Made by a program: the position numbers and the translations under genes. Shown here piece by piece: positions 26,583 to 38,649 of a DNA stretch of 64,000 nucleotides; position 1 is the first letter of the stretch, and each line of letters opens with the position of its first letter. The notes under the pieces were generated by a model. That model ran no database searches and was not told the origin of the DNA. It saw only the letters and a list, made by a program, of their open reading frames with translations. Origin of the DNA: Owenia fusiformis (Eukaryota; Annelida; Polychaeta; Sabellida; Oweniidae). The stretch covers positions 625,001-689,000 of the forward strand of contig CAIIXF020000011.1 in assembly GCA_903813345.2 (NCBI GenBank), read 5' to 3'.

Positions 26583-27784
26583 GTGTGCTCTTTGTGTTTA
26601 TTAATCAACAAAAATCACTTAAACCTGCACTAAAACTGTGTGTCAGATCGATATAAGTATAGGGTTTGGAAACTAATTGTACCAACAAAAAAAACTTAAA
26701 AAACACTGCTACAATACCAACATAAGCTTTCAATAGTAGTGACGATGCAGAAACATGCAAAATGTCACCACACCTTGTTAAGTTTACAGTACACATTAAC
26801 TACTGAACAGTGTCAAGATAAACGTTTGAAGCTATAATAATATGTCACCCACTCACTAGTGGTGGTGACATAAAAATAATGTATAGAAAAATCTACTGAA
26901 CCAAAATAAACTATGTGATAGAAGTTAAACTGATTGTTTACTCTAAGTTTTCAACTAAATATATTACTAATGGGCAATGTTTTATCGAAAAGAAAAAATC
27001 ATTTTATGTTATATAAAATCAAATAAATTAATTATATTTTTTTTCGTAGTGTTAGTTACATGCACCAGTAATGATAAACCTGTTTATAAAGTGGTGTTAA
27101 CTAGACAATATAATTTAAAAGTCATGTAAGTAATAATAAACCTGTTTATAAAGTGGTCTTATTAACTAGAGTAAAGAATTTAACGGTCGTAAAACATAAA
27201 AAAATATACCACGAAGCGACCATTGTGAATGTAAATGTATAAAGCACGGATGCCATAGGAAACGGAACAAAAGTTATAACAGAACCTAGCATGGAGAAAG
27301 TGTAACTGGTAAATTGTAATAAAATTAGTATAGATCATGATCTAACATGACATAGTATGCCTTACAACTCATAAATAAATAAATAAATAAATATCTTATG
27401 TGCACTGATATTTCCATCCAGAGAGTGATGGTGTTTGCCCTGAACTAACTTCTCATAACAATGCTTCTCCCATGGGTCCCGCTACCAAATTGAGAGATAA
27501 AGGAGAGGATTTATACATTTTCAACAAAGGATCTGTTGTTCTGAAATACACTCTCGCCTAGGTCCAGCAATTTTAAACAGTTCCTGTGAGTGTATGTGCA
27601 TATGAATAGTTTATTACTTCATTCCAAACCCCTAGACCGAGACAGTCAACCTAAATGAATACAGGTTTATAGTCACTGCCATTATGTTCATTTTATTTAA
27701 CTAGAGTGTAAAAATGAATATTTTGTTCGCAAAAATGTATCCATTGCTCCCAATGGCAAATATGCCAGTGATTAATTAAGCATT
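26583..27784. other. intergenic; one simple repeat
   Basis: Contains an (AAAT)n run at 27373-27393 and a duplicated word aataaacctgtttataaagtgg (near 27072 and 27130). No gene seen. Confidence 0.5.
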
Positions 27785-27786
27785 TA

Positions 27787-28790
27787 CAGGGTGTTCCATA
27801 TGTTTCAGGAATGATGCTGTGTTTTTGACACAATGTGTCTAAACATGTTTTGAATAAGTTGGGAAAGTTTCATATCGTGAAGTTCAGTAGTCTTAATTAT
27901 ATGGTTGCTGTAGTAATCTAGGGGTAGGGTAGGTGGAGCAGGTGTAACAACGCGCAAAATATATGAAAAATTTGTAAAAATAGTTTTTTTCCTACGAAGT
28001 GTGACTAAGTATTAGGTTGTCAGAGTAGGATCAAACTTGTCAGTAATTAAACAAACATGAAGGTGAATTCCAAGAAAGTAAAATAATGTCACCACCCTTG
28101 ATCACATCACAATTTAAACACCTGTCATGTCATTTTGGACGGGCGGCCATCTTGAAAAGTGAAAAAGCCATTAGCAAAGAAAAACCTTCGACTTAGGCAA
28201 CACACAACAATCTGTGACAAGACATGACATGTGTTAATAATAGTTTTCTGCAGCAGACACAATTAAACTCCTAACGAAACCACATGGGGACTCAATTATG
28301 ACAACCTCTAGAGTGTATGAGTGGTACACGTGGTTCAAATCTGGAAGGGAAACTGAGACCAATTATCCAAAATGTGGACATCCGAGAACAGTGAGAGTGC
28401 TAACTAATGCGGAAGGGATAGATGCTGAAATAATGATGATGGCTAATAAAGGGTGTGATAACATTTTTAATTTCCAGGAATCCACCTTTATTCTTTTTAA
28501 TTTCCAACAAGTTTAATGCGACTATGACAATTTAATACTTTGAACACTTTATACCAAAACTACTATTTTTACAAAAATGTCATGTTTTGTGTATTGTTAC
28601 ACCTGCTCCACCTACCCTACCCCTAGGTTACTATAGCAACCATATTATTCAGTCTACTAAGTATCATGATATGGAACTTTTCCAACTTATTCACAACATA
28701 TTTGGACACATTTTGTCAACAAATCAGCCAGATTGAAAAGAAAACCAATAAAATACAGCATCATTCCTGAAACATATGGAACACCCTGTA
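27787..28790 (+). mobile_element. degenerate mariner-type transposon, ~1.0 kb
   Basis: Ends are inverted: CAGGGTGTTCCATATG from 27787 and its complement ending at 28790, each next to TA (27785-27786, 28791-28792). The inverted similarity extends about 200 bp inward, including the phrase ggggtagggtaggtggagca and its complement. CAGGGTGT ends, TA duplication and ~1 kb length are typical of mariner-like elements. A transposase remnant lies inside. The element is dead. Confidence 0.85.
28270..28450 (+). pseudogene. mariner transposase N-terminal fragment
   Basis: The readable stretch contains VYEWYTWFKSGRE followed by HPRTV. This matches the second helix-turn-helix of mariner transposases, where a (S/T)xVYEWYxRFKxGRE stretch is followed by GRPST-like residues. 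The reading breaks after about 50 residues, and the catalytic D,D34D region is absent, apparently lost by internal deletion since the whole element is about 1 kb. Family knowledge: this segment binds the terminal inverted repeats. It can have no activity here. Confidence 0.7.
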
Positions 28791-28799
28791 TAGTGTATT

Positions 28800-29061
28800 A
28801 TGTGACACAAAAATATCATGGTGATATCGAATTTCATTAATCTAACATCAGGTATTAAGAAAACTCTAAGCGATTAACTAATTAAACAATCCAAAACAAT
28901 GATACTCGCAATAATATATAACATATAGATATATTATAGAGTACGTATAGAGAATACCACTTTATATTCAATTAAAATGACGTCACTTCACTTAATTCCC
29001 GGGAATTTAGTAAAACGTATTTTCATCCGATATGACATGTAGACGGTGAATTAGTGTCAGG
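28800..29061. other. intergenic, nothing recognised
   Basis: Short AT-rich gap between the mariner relic and the ORF at 29062. Confidence 0.5.
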
Positions 29062-29373
29062 ATGTCCCCCCAAGAAAAGGTTCATATTACTGTAAAACAA
29101 ACGCGGGATAAAGATTTTACAAATGTATTCAAAATGTCAATTAATGAAAGCACGAAGACTATGGAGTTTAACATGGAAGGTCCGAATCTAATTTTTATAT
29201 TTTATGGTGTGACAGAGATCGTAAATTATAACAGAATATCACGGGTGTTAAGCCACGATGATACCATGAGCACATGCTTTGAGGATCCGCGTTGTTTGAA
29301 CCTTCCGCCGAGCTCACTTATACATCAAGACCCGTTACACAGTCATAAAGTTTGGATATTTAAAAGGAAATAA
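29062..29373 (+). CDS. hypothetical 103-residue protein or exon
   Basis: An open frame of 103 codons starts at ATG 29062 (MSPQEKVHITVKQ) and ends VWIFKRK at a TAA. Its residue mix is even for such AT-rich DNA, with DKDFTNVFKMSINESTKTM and RCLNLPPSSL; that is better than neighbouring random ORFs. A tgtcag precedes the ATG, so it could also be an internal or terminal exon. No domain is recognised, no AATAAA follows closely, and it may be chance. Confidence 0.28.
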   Translation: MSPQEKVHITVKQTRDKDFTNVFKMSINESTKTMEFNMEGPNLIFIFYGVTEIVNYNRISRVLSHDDTMSTCFEDPRCLNLPPSSLIHQDPLHSHKVWIFKRK

Positions 29374-29574
29374 TATTAGGAGAACCAATGTACAACAGTA
29401 AATGTATTATCATAAGGCAAATACACTGCACATACACAGCACAAATTGATTTCATTTATTGCATTATGAATAAGACACCATTCGGGTACATCAGATTGTG
29501 TTTAGAAATTCTGTGATCACATACAATTTTAAGGTATTTATGGAACAAGATTCATGACTTCTCTTTGTTAATTA

Positions 29575-30684
29575 TGTCCCCACCACATAGTGTGGGGCCA
29601 TATTGTCGGCCTAGGCGCGTCCGACTGTTGTCCGTCCGTCCGTCTGTCCGTCCGTCCGTCTGTCCGTCCGTCCGTCTGTCCGTCCGTACGTCCGGGAGTT
29701 TTCTCCAAAACCGCTACAGATATCACCTTCAAATTACAGGGATAACTTATGAGTGCCTATAGATGTGGATGAAAAAAATTTAACTCGAAACCTACTTCCT
29801 GTCGGCCATTTTGAAGTCAAATGCTAAAATCCTTGTCTGCAAACTTTAAGAAAAACTGCTTCACAGTTGCTTTTAAAACTTTAACATCTTGTTCAGCTCA
29901 CTTCATTCTAGATCTGATTAGGTTTTGGACCTGCTAGCTCAGTCATGTCAGCCATTTTGAATGTCTTAAGAAAAGTTAGCGCGCGATAATACTTTGTATT
30001 CGCGTTTTCAGGTGAACCGTTTGGTGGATCAATTTTGGATGATTCTTAGTACAAAAATCTAGATCTCATTAGTTTTTTGGCATTCTGGGTAAATGTCAAG
30101 GCAGCCATTTTGGATTTTCCGTCCTAAAATCTTGTATGTAAAGTCTTGTCTACTCGTTTTCAGGTAAACTGTTTTGTAGATCAATTTCAAATTTTCAGGA
30201 ATGATTCTTAGTATGAAAATCTAGAACTGATTAGTTTTTTTGCATTCTGGGTAAATGTCAAGACAGCCATTTTGGATTTTCCGTCTTAAAATCTTGCCTG
30301 TAAAGTCTTGTCTACGCTTTTTAGGTGAACGGTTTGATAGATCAATTTCAAATTTTCAGGGATGATTTTTTGTATGAAAATCTACATCTGATTGGTTTTT
30401 TTGCATTCTGGGTAAATGTCAAGGCAGCCATTTTGGATTTTCCATCCTGAAATCTTTTCTGTAAAATCTTGTTTACATGTTTTCTGGTTAACTGTGTGAC
30501 GGATAAATTTCAAATTTTCAGGGGTGGTTCTTAGTATGAAAATCTAGAAGTGACTAAATTTTGGGCATTCTGGGTAAATTTTAAGGTGGCCACTTTGGAT
30601 TTTTCGTCCTCAAATTGTGTTGGTAAAGTCTTGTCTACTCATTTTCAGGATAACCATTTGACGGGATCACCACTTGGTGGGGAC
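29575..30684. mobile_element. ~1.1-kb element of ~161-bp tandem units with (TCCG)n-rich start
   Basis: Left end tgtccccaccacatagtg at 29575, right end cacttggtggggaca to 30684: a short inverted pair bounding the block. After a (tccg/tctg)n tract (29630-29695) come about six units. The word cattctgggtaaat starts at 30081, 30243, 30404 and 30566 (spacing 161-162), with two older units before. Each unit reads gccattttggat, aaatcttg, ttttcaggt, caaatttcag and aaatctaga in order. The short ORF rich in SVRPSVRPS is the (tccg)n tract. Confidence 0.75.
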
Positions 30685-31510
30685 ATTTTGTACACATTTG
30701 TGTTCTTGTTTTACAATCTACTTCGACCAAAACACAAATGTATCACTGGAATGGGTGGAACTCAGTGTCAGTGTACCTGTTTCTTATGACTTACTTTTCC
30801 ATGGATTATACTTGTATAAATGTCAATGGAATCCTTCACAGGGGAAAAAATTGTTAAAACATAATTGATGCAAAATTGAGAATGTGGAATAAAATATTCA
30901 TCATGTGTTCTTTGAAAATAAAAGGAAGTATAGCGTTCGCCATTATGATCTCCCCATGAAAAAGATTAATTCATCTGATTCGATTTTCAAAATAAGTATA
31001 CTGCTTTTATTATTACAGTTATATGCACGTTAGTTTCTTGTTGACCTATATTCAGCACTGTAATGATGTATTGGCCACTTATACATTAGGCTCATATTTC
31101 AATCAACATATACTATAAATCTCATACTCTTTGAAATATTACCATAAAAGGGAAGCATGGCATAGCTCATTTTGAAGGTCTCATGTTAATACACAGAGTT
31201 GCAAACCCTTCTAATTGAAAGCCCATGGATTATCAAGTCTTTAGTTCAGTTTATCAGACCATCGTGTTACAAATCGTGATAATAGTTGCGATTGGATTAT
31301 AATGAGCATGATCTGAAAAATTCTGAAAAGTAACCATGATGTTACTCATATATTGACAGTAGTCTTGTTGGAAATGGGGCAATTTTCAAGGAAACAATAT
31401 GTCCACTCCATCATAACATAAAAGGATTTTCGAGATAACCACCATTACTCACTTTATGAACTGATATTGTGCGAAACGGTGACAATCGTCACGCGTGAAA
31501 AACGTCACGG
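30685..31510. other. intergenic, nothing recognised
   Basis: AT-rich without repeats or coding features that I can support. Confidence 0.5.
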
Positions 31511-31730
31511 TTATAGCATTGAACTCAAAGCAGTAATTAGCCATTTTTATAAATCCCAGATGGATTGGTTTAATTTTATATGATGACCCATATTCTTAAA
31601 ACACATGTTTAACAGTTATTCAGTAATAACACATAAAGATCAACTCATAGACAAGGAAACGATAACAGCTAACGAATTTGCCCTTTGGTAAATGTGCTTT
31701 TACATTCTATACGTCTTTACAATAATACGT
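31511..31730 (+). repeat. partial copy of the 19922-21690 element
   Basis: 31511-31590 matches 19922-20002 directly. 31661-31725 (aaggaaacgataacagct ... ctatacgtctttacaata) matches the complement of the right terminus near 21610-21690. Confidence 0.65.
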
Positions 31731-34038
31731 AACATGCAAGTAAATGATAAGTTATTTGGGAATTCCATAAGCATAATTAATCGGAAAAGTCATAACAAAA
31801 AATGTTATATGAAGACCATTAAAGCCCAAAATTGTTGACCCTCGGTAAATAACGTTTCGTTCAGTGTATTCCCGGGGATTGCTGAATTCAATTGTAAAGT
31901 CCCTCAATGTTTGCATTCTGTTTTCTTTTCAATGAATTCAATTATTATTAATGGAGAACAGCATAAACCGAAAACTCTAGTTAAGTAATATGAACGATGT
32001 TTTTGTGTTATAATTAATTTTTATTTCCTTGAATTCCATTTGCACGATCTGTATATGATCTGTAATATTCAATATGCCTTCGCGAAACGCAATTCGTTGG
32101 AAAAGAGACAGAGAAAAGCAAAAACTAAGCAATGCCCGAGAATATTAAACAAAATGTAAGGTAAGCAATGCAAAAAATACACTCCTCTTTGAAATATATC
32201 GCCAGCCGAGTAGCAAAAAGAAATCAGAAACACAAAATGCACGCTTCGAGAATGGAGCCAACAAAGCGAGATTAATTCTTTCAAGGTTCTCTTCCTCTAA
32301 AACAAAACCGGGATAACCCATTGCACCGAAAATTCAACTTCCAGAACTTCAAAGAAAAAACTGAAAATAACAGGAAAGAAACCTGAGAATTTTGTGACGT
32401 GATATCAGGAACCGTTGAAAAGTATCGAGTCTGACAAAGAAATCTTTCTGGCAACTTAACTCAGCTCGAATGAAGCAAAACATGAATAAGAACGTTTTCA
32501 GTGACCATGGAAAATAACCTTGTGATGAGATCGGGGCATCGATGAAGCTCTCCGCAGACCAAAAGAAAATTTTATATTCACAGTACAGATGATGTTTATG
32601 CTTTGGCTTCGTTAGACTGAAATAAGTCAGAAATACCATTCCTTTATCTTTCAAATGATAACGTACAATCAAGTAGAGATAAAAGATTTTAAATAAAAAA
32701 GTCTCTCTTTAAATTTGAAATCTTTAAAAGGGACTTTTCTGATTCATGATTGAATGACGTTAATGTCATTTGGAATGAACATGTATACAGACAATACAGT
32801 TATATGTAGTTGTCCTGCTGTTTGTGGTGCATGCAGGAAAGACTTCACAACGTCACCCTGCAGCTGGACTACATCCATAGTAAAAGTTTCTCAAATTGTA
32901 AAAACAAATCAAAGTGTCTTACCTCATACACTATAAGAGATTAAAAGGGAACTAGGGTGATTGGATGCTTGACGACATGGCATTTGCACCATCGATGTAA
33001 AATGTAAAAATGCTGATTTCTTGAATCAGTGTTTTGGTGAAGTTGATTTAAAAAGATAAATAATGTGGTGTGCACATAGTTATTGAAAATAGAAAAGATG
33101 TGTCAGTACATATAAACTATGATTGCATATGAGTCCACATATGTAACATGTACGTAACTGCTTTTTCCACGGAGATAGTGAAACACGGCACGTTTCTGCT
33201 ATTTATGCTTTATGTCGAGTTTTGACGGAAAATTAAACATTTATAAAGGTGATAATATAAAACACGAATATAACCTTGTTTCTCAATTCAGCTAGCTATA
33301 GTCATCAAAAATGCCCATTCGTAAATTAAGACTTCTCTTAAGTGAACATATACACGCCTGACCATCGACAAGGTACAGTCACGTGACAGTGACAAAATAT
33401 ACCGTAGTACACTTCTGATGTAGGATGTCATTTCCGCCATTTTAGATCGCCATTTTCTAGAACTAGCATTGGTTTGATCAATATTGTGTCAGTTCATCAT
33501 CAGGTAGTTGTTGCATTCGATTTGTAATTTAGTTGCAAATATGCATATCTACTTCAAATGATCCTCAGCAACTTCAATATCTTGTTATAGATCTACCCAG
33601 TACGCCAGGGATATCTAAATTTTGACTGAATTTCGCAAAATTCTCTCTAATTTTTGTTTTGCTATGCAAATAACAGCCAAACTACGACTAACACAACTTA
33701 AGATAAGTATACAAATATACATCCAGAGTTAATGCAAAATGCTTTCTACTTTGGATGCTACTACGATAAAATAGATAATGTATGTTGTCACATTGACCTT
33801 ACAGATCTCAATTCACAGTTAATTTTACAGTGACTGAAATGCTATAATGAACGTGTAATAGAAGGAACATATTTGATAATAAAGTAATAATAACAATAAT
33901 AGGCATATCAGATATATTTACTCCAACATTTTGTCCGTTAATCCATAAAATTGTCATTGATATGATTAAATTTCAATGTTACTAATTCTTTTTTTGTGTT
34001 CCATAACCTAGCTTTTGAACTTCTGCACTTTCCAGATA
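31731..34038. other. 2.3 kb without a supported gene
   Basis: AT-rich. A 107-codon - strand ORF (32349-32672) is rich in Phe and Leu and shows no domain. No element boundary was seen before the TA at 34039. Confidence 0.5.
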
Positions 34039-34040
34039 TA

Positions 34041-35335
34041 CAGAGTGTCCCAAAATATCCCCCCCCCCTAGGCAGACATGAACCATTTTCTCCATAGTAT
34101 GTGTCATATATCATTTTAAGCCATTTTTGCGAAATATGATGGTTCAAATGGTAAAAAGTAACAGGCATTTCAAAAATTAGCGTTTTTCCAAAAAGCTGGA
34201 AACAGCCCTGACCTGAATGTGACAGAAAATGTGGATGCTATTCTGGAAGATAGGATGGATATTGAGTTCTAAAAAGATGACGTTTAGGGTAGATACTCCA
34301 AGGAAACTCTTCTTATGCCTTAAAAGTTTTATGAGGATTACAAAACGCCATATCCCTATTTGAAGTCTGTTTAAGGTCATATATGGAAAGTATTGCTGCT
34401 GTTAACATGGCGGCTAAGGAGACACATCGACTATTGTTTTGGTGTAAAACTGACTTTAATTTTGGCCAAACACTAACTTTTTAAATTCCTATAACTTTTT
34501 TCCAGTTGTGAGTTGAACCATGATACTCGGCAAATTAATGTAACTTTGGATGAGCTTTAACATGATATATGGCACACCTTGGGGAAGGTACAATAATAAG
34601 CAAAGCTTTATGTTTGTTTTTTCTTGATTGGTAGTTGCAACGTCAACGCGGCAGCCTGACGTATTTGCAACAAACGATTATATCTCTTAAGCAGCTAAAT
34701 ACATTTTAGTATTACTCGCATATTTGTATTTATATTTATGTACACTTACTATACACACTAATTTAGAATTGCACCATAGGGCAACACCACCTTTCTTCAA
34801 TTTACAAAAATTGTATATTTCTTTTACTAGTTTACAAGATATTGAAAGCATCTCATACTTTCATACAGTACTGACTTTGGGGAAGGTATGATGATACGCT
34901 ATGTCTTCCTTTTTATCTTTATAGAAAATGCAGATCCATAATGTCATTATTTATTAATCTCAAGAGTGTTAGGTAACAGGTCTATCTAGGCCTACGGCGT
35001 GCGTCTACGCGGTAGCTAGGCGTCGTCGTCAGTACAAAAAACAACAACAAAACAATGAATGTTTGTAAATATAGTCATTTTTTTATAATTGCGTTACAAT
35101 TAGGTGCTAGGCCAATTTTGGTTGGCGGCGTGCGTCTACGCGGTAGCTAGGCGTCGTCGTCAGTCAAAAACAGCAATATTGTTTGTTTGTAAATAGTGAT
35201 TATTTTTAATTTAACATTTACATAATTTGTATACATGTATCTCCTTTATATAAAGGGCAATAAATATATACATACACATACATGAGGACACTGGAATATG
35301 TCTGCCTAGGGGGCCCATACTTTCGGTACACCCTG
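34041..35335 (+). mobile_element. degenerate Tc1/mariner-type transposon, ~1.3 kb
   Basis: Left CAGAGTGTCCC at 34041 and right complement of CAGGGTGTACC ending 35335, each beside TA (34039-34040, 35336-35337). Further inward both ends share cctaggcagacat and its complement. A transposase C-terminal remnant lies close to the left end, so most of the coding region is deleted. The right half has a direct duplication of gcgtgcgtctacgcggtagc (34994 and 35126). Confidence 0.8.
34191..34485 (+). pseudogene. Tc1/mariner-type transposase C-terminal fragment
   Basis: Reads GNSPDLNVTENVDAILEDR and then a stop after about 26 codons. This is the SPDLNPIENxW block near the third catalytic acidic residue of Tc1/mariner transposases, with the usual Trp replaced. 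After frame changes a later stretch (about 34320-34480) reads LQNAISLFEVC and MAAKETHRLLFW, like the C-terminal tail. Stops and at least two frameshifts make it inactive. Nothing remains of the HTH region. Confidence 0.72.
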
Positions 35336-35337
35336 TA

Positions 35338-35880
35338 GCATAAATTTTGAAAGTCATCTTGGATAAGCTAGTATAGATTTCTCCATGAACACCTTAAGAT
35401 TATTAAAATTCATAAACGTGCAACTAAACATAACGTAACGTACCGACGCCGAGTGGTCAAAGAGGTAGGAAGATAACACGCCATGGTCACATATTAATCA
35501 CCATATTAATACTTTCATAAAATAATTCAACGAAAAAATCACTTTTACCTGTTTATCTGTACATGAATACAGGAGCATGTTCGTTGAACATCACTTGTTA
35601 CGCATAAAACCCTTAATGCATTTTAAAATTAAATCATTGCAATGTTTAATACTATATAACTCATGAAGATTCAGTAATAACCGATAATATCACAGATTAT
35701 TATTTGGATTTGCTATAAATGCAATGTCTACACAAGCTTGTATTGGGCAATTTGGGCCAAGCACGTTGTTATATTTTGTTCTTTCTTCAATTGTTAGAGT
35801 TGGCGTCACATAACCACATCAATGTGATGTAAATTAAATATCACTGCTTTGTAATTATTTTAATACATTTTTATGTTTAC
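35338..35880. other. intergenic, nothing recognised
   Basis: AT-rich gap between the Tc1/mariner relic and the split repeat that starts near 35881. Confidence 0.5.
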
Positions 35881-36107
35881 AATAGAGGAGTTTCTAAATG
35901 ATTTTGAAATCTCGCTAATTCTCGTTTTTTCATGAGATTTTAAGAGATTTGCACATTTTACCTCCAATGACTTACTTTTCTCTCTTTTTGATAGCATATT
36001 TGAATTCAGTGATATGTTTAATACAATTATAGCTTTGATTTACACATTTATGTCATTTAAATCATTCTCCATGACATTTAAAAAAAACTTGGGCCAAATC
36101 TCCATTG

Positions 36108-38245
36108 ATGTTATCACGCTGCCCATGTCAAGCTGCGCGCCTACTTAGGCGCGCAGTTTGTTTCGATCACAAACTGCGTGCCTAAGAACATTGCATCATT
36201 TAAGTTGGAGTCTGTATTTTGAAACGTAATTTAAAGACATTTATCATGCATTGTTTTCTTGTTCAATGCGTTCATTCTGTGGCGAATATACGAATCTTGC
36301 AAATACTAGCTAAAACTATGTGCAAATGAATCTAAGTTTTAAAACATAAGCAGATTAATGGCATTTTCGTCACTGATTTAACGGGAATTTATACGTAAAT
36401 CGATCTAGCACTTTAAACATAAATGACAAATACTTTAGACTCGTTTTATATTTAATTCCATTTATCATGTATAATTCAAAATATTTCGAGATAAAACAGA
36501 TAATCAGGAGATTAAAAAGAAATAAATCACAAACTGTGCGCCTATTTTAGCCAGAAATTACAAACTGTGCGCATACACTATTGAAACATATTATCATTGG
36601 AATTTCTACAGAGGCACGTGTAGGTGTTTTTCATGTAGCTATTTGGAAATTTTGCTTTATCGTCAGATTTTATGAGATTTTCATATTGAAAGTCAAAATG
36701 TATAATAGAAGTGACAATTAAGTTGGGAACGAAAAAAAACTTTTATTTTCAGATCACCATCTTGGTGGATGGACTCTCATAGTGTTTCAATTCTGGGGTT
36801 CTGCTATTAGACACATATGTGCCTTGTATGGCGATTATGTTTTCTAATAATACAAAACAAGCTTGGATGGGCAAGCAGTTTGGAAATATTAGGCACGCAG
36901 TTTGGGAAATACATGTGAATATAGGCGCGCAGTTTGACAAGAAAAATGTTTAAATCACGTTTATGGCGTATTATCGTTTTGAACACAAACTTTGCTGATT
37001 TAATCAGATGTAGTGATCCTATATATTCTTACACAGACACAATGGCTGAATAAACGGCAAATGACGATAAAAAGACATAGATATAACTTTACACTGTAAA
37101 TTTTGAACACAGAAGTTACTTAAGACCCTTATATTGAGATAACATTGAGAAAAACACTGAGTACTATGAGTGAATTAAGTTCATCTTCACAGAATGGTAC
37201 TTACACGTCGCACGAAACTGGGGACAATTAGGGTAACATCATGGCGTCAAAATACCAAAACAAAACAATGAGCAGTATAGGGCGCAAACAGCATTATAAC
37301 GTCAAAAACGACGAGCGTCACATTTTTGTCAAGTTTAGTCAACCTCAAAATAAAATCCTTTATCCTTATCTAAACACGATAAAATTCACAGGGTAGCAAG
37401 ATCTCGAGGACAATATTTCTAAAATGATTTTGAATTTTGAAAAACGGTCGGGAAATCAACTTGGGGCGTTAGTGAAAATTGATGTGTATGGAATTTGTGG
37501 TAAAAAAAACGATGCGTCACATTTTTTTCAAGTCTCGAAAACCAGCCTCTATTTTAATATTATTTGCAAAATAAACAATCCGGTTATTGTTTTGTAAATT
37601 TTGCCGTGACAATATTGTGCAGTTAATTTTTCATTCAAATCAAACCTAAATAAGAAGGTCAAATTAAGGTAAACTTATCGCTTGTCCCCTTCGGATGAAA
37701 AACCTTACATAATTTTGAAAATTGTAGCAAGCGTTCAAATAAGAAAATTCGAATTGTAGCCGCTACGCAATTATGACGTCATATACGAACATGGTCAATT
37801 GAACAAAATGTGAAAATTTCATTGGATTCTGATTATTATTGCAAAAGTTATCCTAATTTCAACAAACCGGTTAAGGGTAAAGTGTTACGTCTTACAACGT
37901 ATTTTTCGATGTTGGGATAGTTTTAACTTTTAAAAAATGGTAGATCACATCGAAATTTTCGAGCAAAAATAGTATCACTGAAACGCGCATAAAACAAGCT
38001 TCAAAATGATATATGAAACACATACTTAGGTTTTTTTTACTTAGGCGGGTATTAACATTTAAAGCTGACATTAGGCCGTATTTCTCTAATTGTCCCCAGG
38101 TCCGTGCACGTCATAACTATCTTTATAACGAGACTAACCTTGTATTTTTCGTATTTTGGCTTTTTTTGGGAGTCGTGTCCTCCCCGTCTCACATTTTGAA
38201 ATATGCGCGCAGTTTGTCAGAGTTTGACTGGGCATCGTGGTTATG
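36108..38245. mobile_element. ~2.14-kb TIR element with recurrent GCGCGCAGTTTG motif
   Basis: Bounded by imperfect inverted ends: ttatcacgctgcccatgtca on the left, tgactgggcatcgtggtta on the right, with ATG flanks (about 36107-36109 and 38243-38246) that could be a 3-bp duplication. The motif ggcgcgcagtttg or variants occurs on both strands near 36131, 36150, 36168, 36530, 36560, 36880, 36897, 36925 and 38205. No transposase is seen. A smaller TIR element is nested at 37206-38113. Confidence 0.72.
37206..38113. mobile_element. ~0.9-kb nested TIR element
   Basis: ctggggacaattag (37218-37231) is mirrored perfectly at 38086-38099, and the similarity extends outward imperfectly through gtcgcacg / cgtgcac, for a TIR of about 26 bp. 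The interior has two related phrases around gcgtcacattttt (37315 and 37515). No coding capacity. Confidence 0.6.
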
Positions 38246-38649
38246 CTAAAATTCTTTAAAACCATGGTTTAATCGTATGACAACCAACATTTTCATGTTT
38301 AATCACAATATGTTCATTGACAGGTTCATTTAATGGTATGCCATTCAAATTTCAGACAGATTTAACTAACACTCTTTGATAAATCATGACATTAAGTGAC
38401 TTTTGCAAGCTTTAAGCATAGAACTCAATGGAAGGTTGGCCCAAGATGAACAAAGGTGACATCTATTATGTCAGCTTTATTCAGCTTTATTTAGCTATTT
38501 AGAAACTATACTATTTAGTAAATGCTAAAGATAATCCCATTCGTCTGGCTACATACATATTTAATTGTTACCATTTTAATAAACCTTATAAAATAGATGA
38601 TGGTGGTGAGGAAGTTATATTCTAATAATGTACTGTTAAATATATTCGA

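Larger units (their letters stand above)
35881..38450. repeat. dispersed repeat split by an insertion; intact relative at 50508-50940
   Basis: 35881-36107 and 38246-38450 match, in order, the two halves of the reverse complement of 50508-50940. Examples are ttgggccaaatc, tttaaatcattctccatgac and tatgacaaccaaca with catgtttaatcacaatatg. In the other copy the halves are adjacent, so the ~2.14 kb between them here is an insertion. Confidence 0.85.

Noticed and set aside
29565-29762. ORF rich in SVRPSV repeats
   Set aside because: It translates a (tccg/tctg)n simple repeat.
32349-32672. 107-codon - strand ORF
   Set aside because: Phe/Leu-rich composition expected of AT-rich noncoding DNA; no motif.
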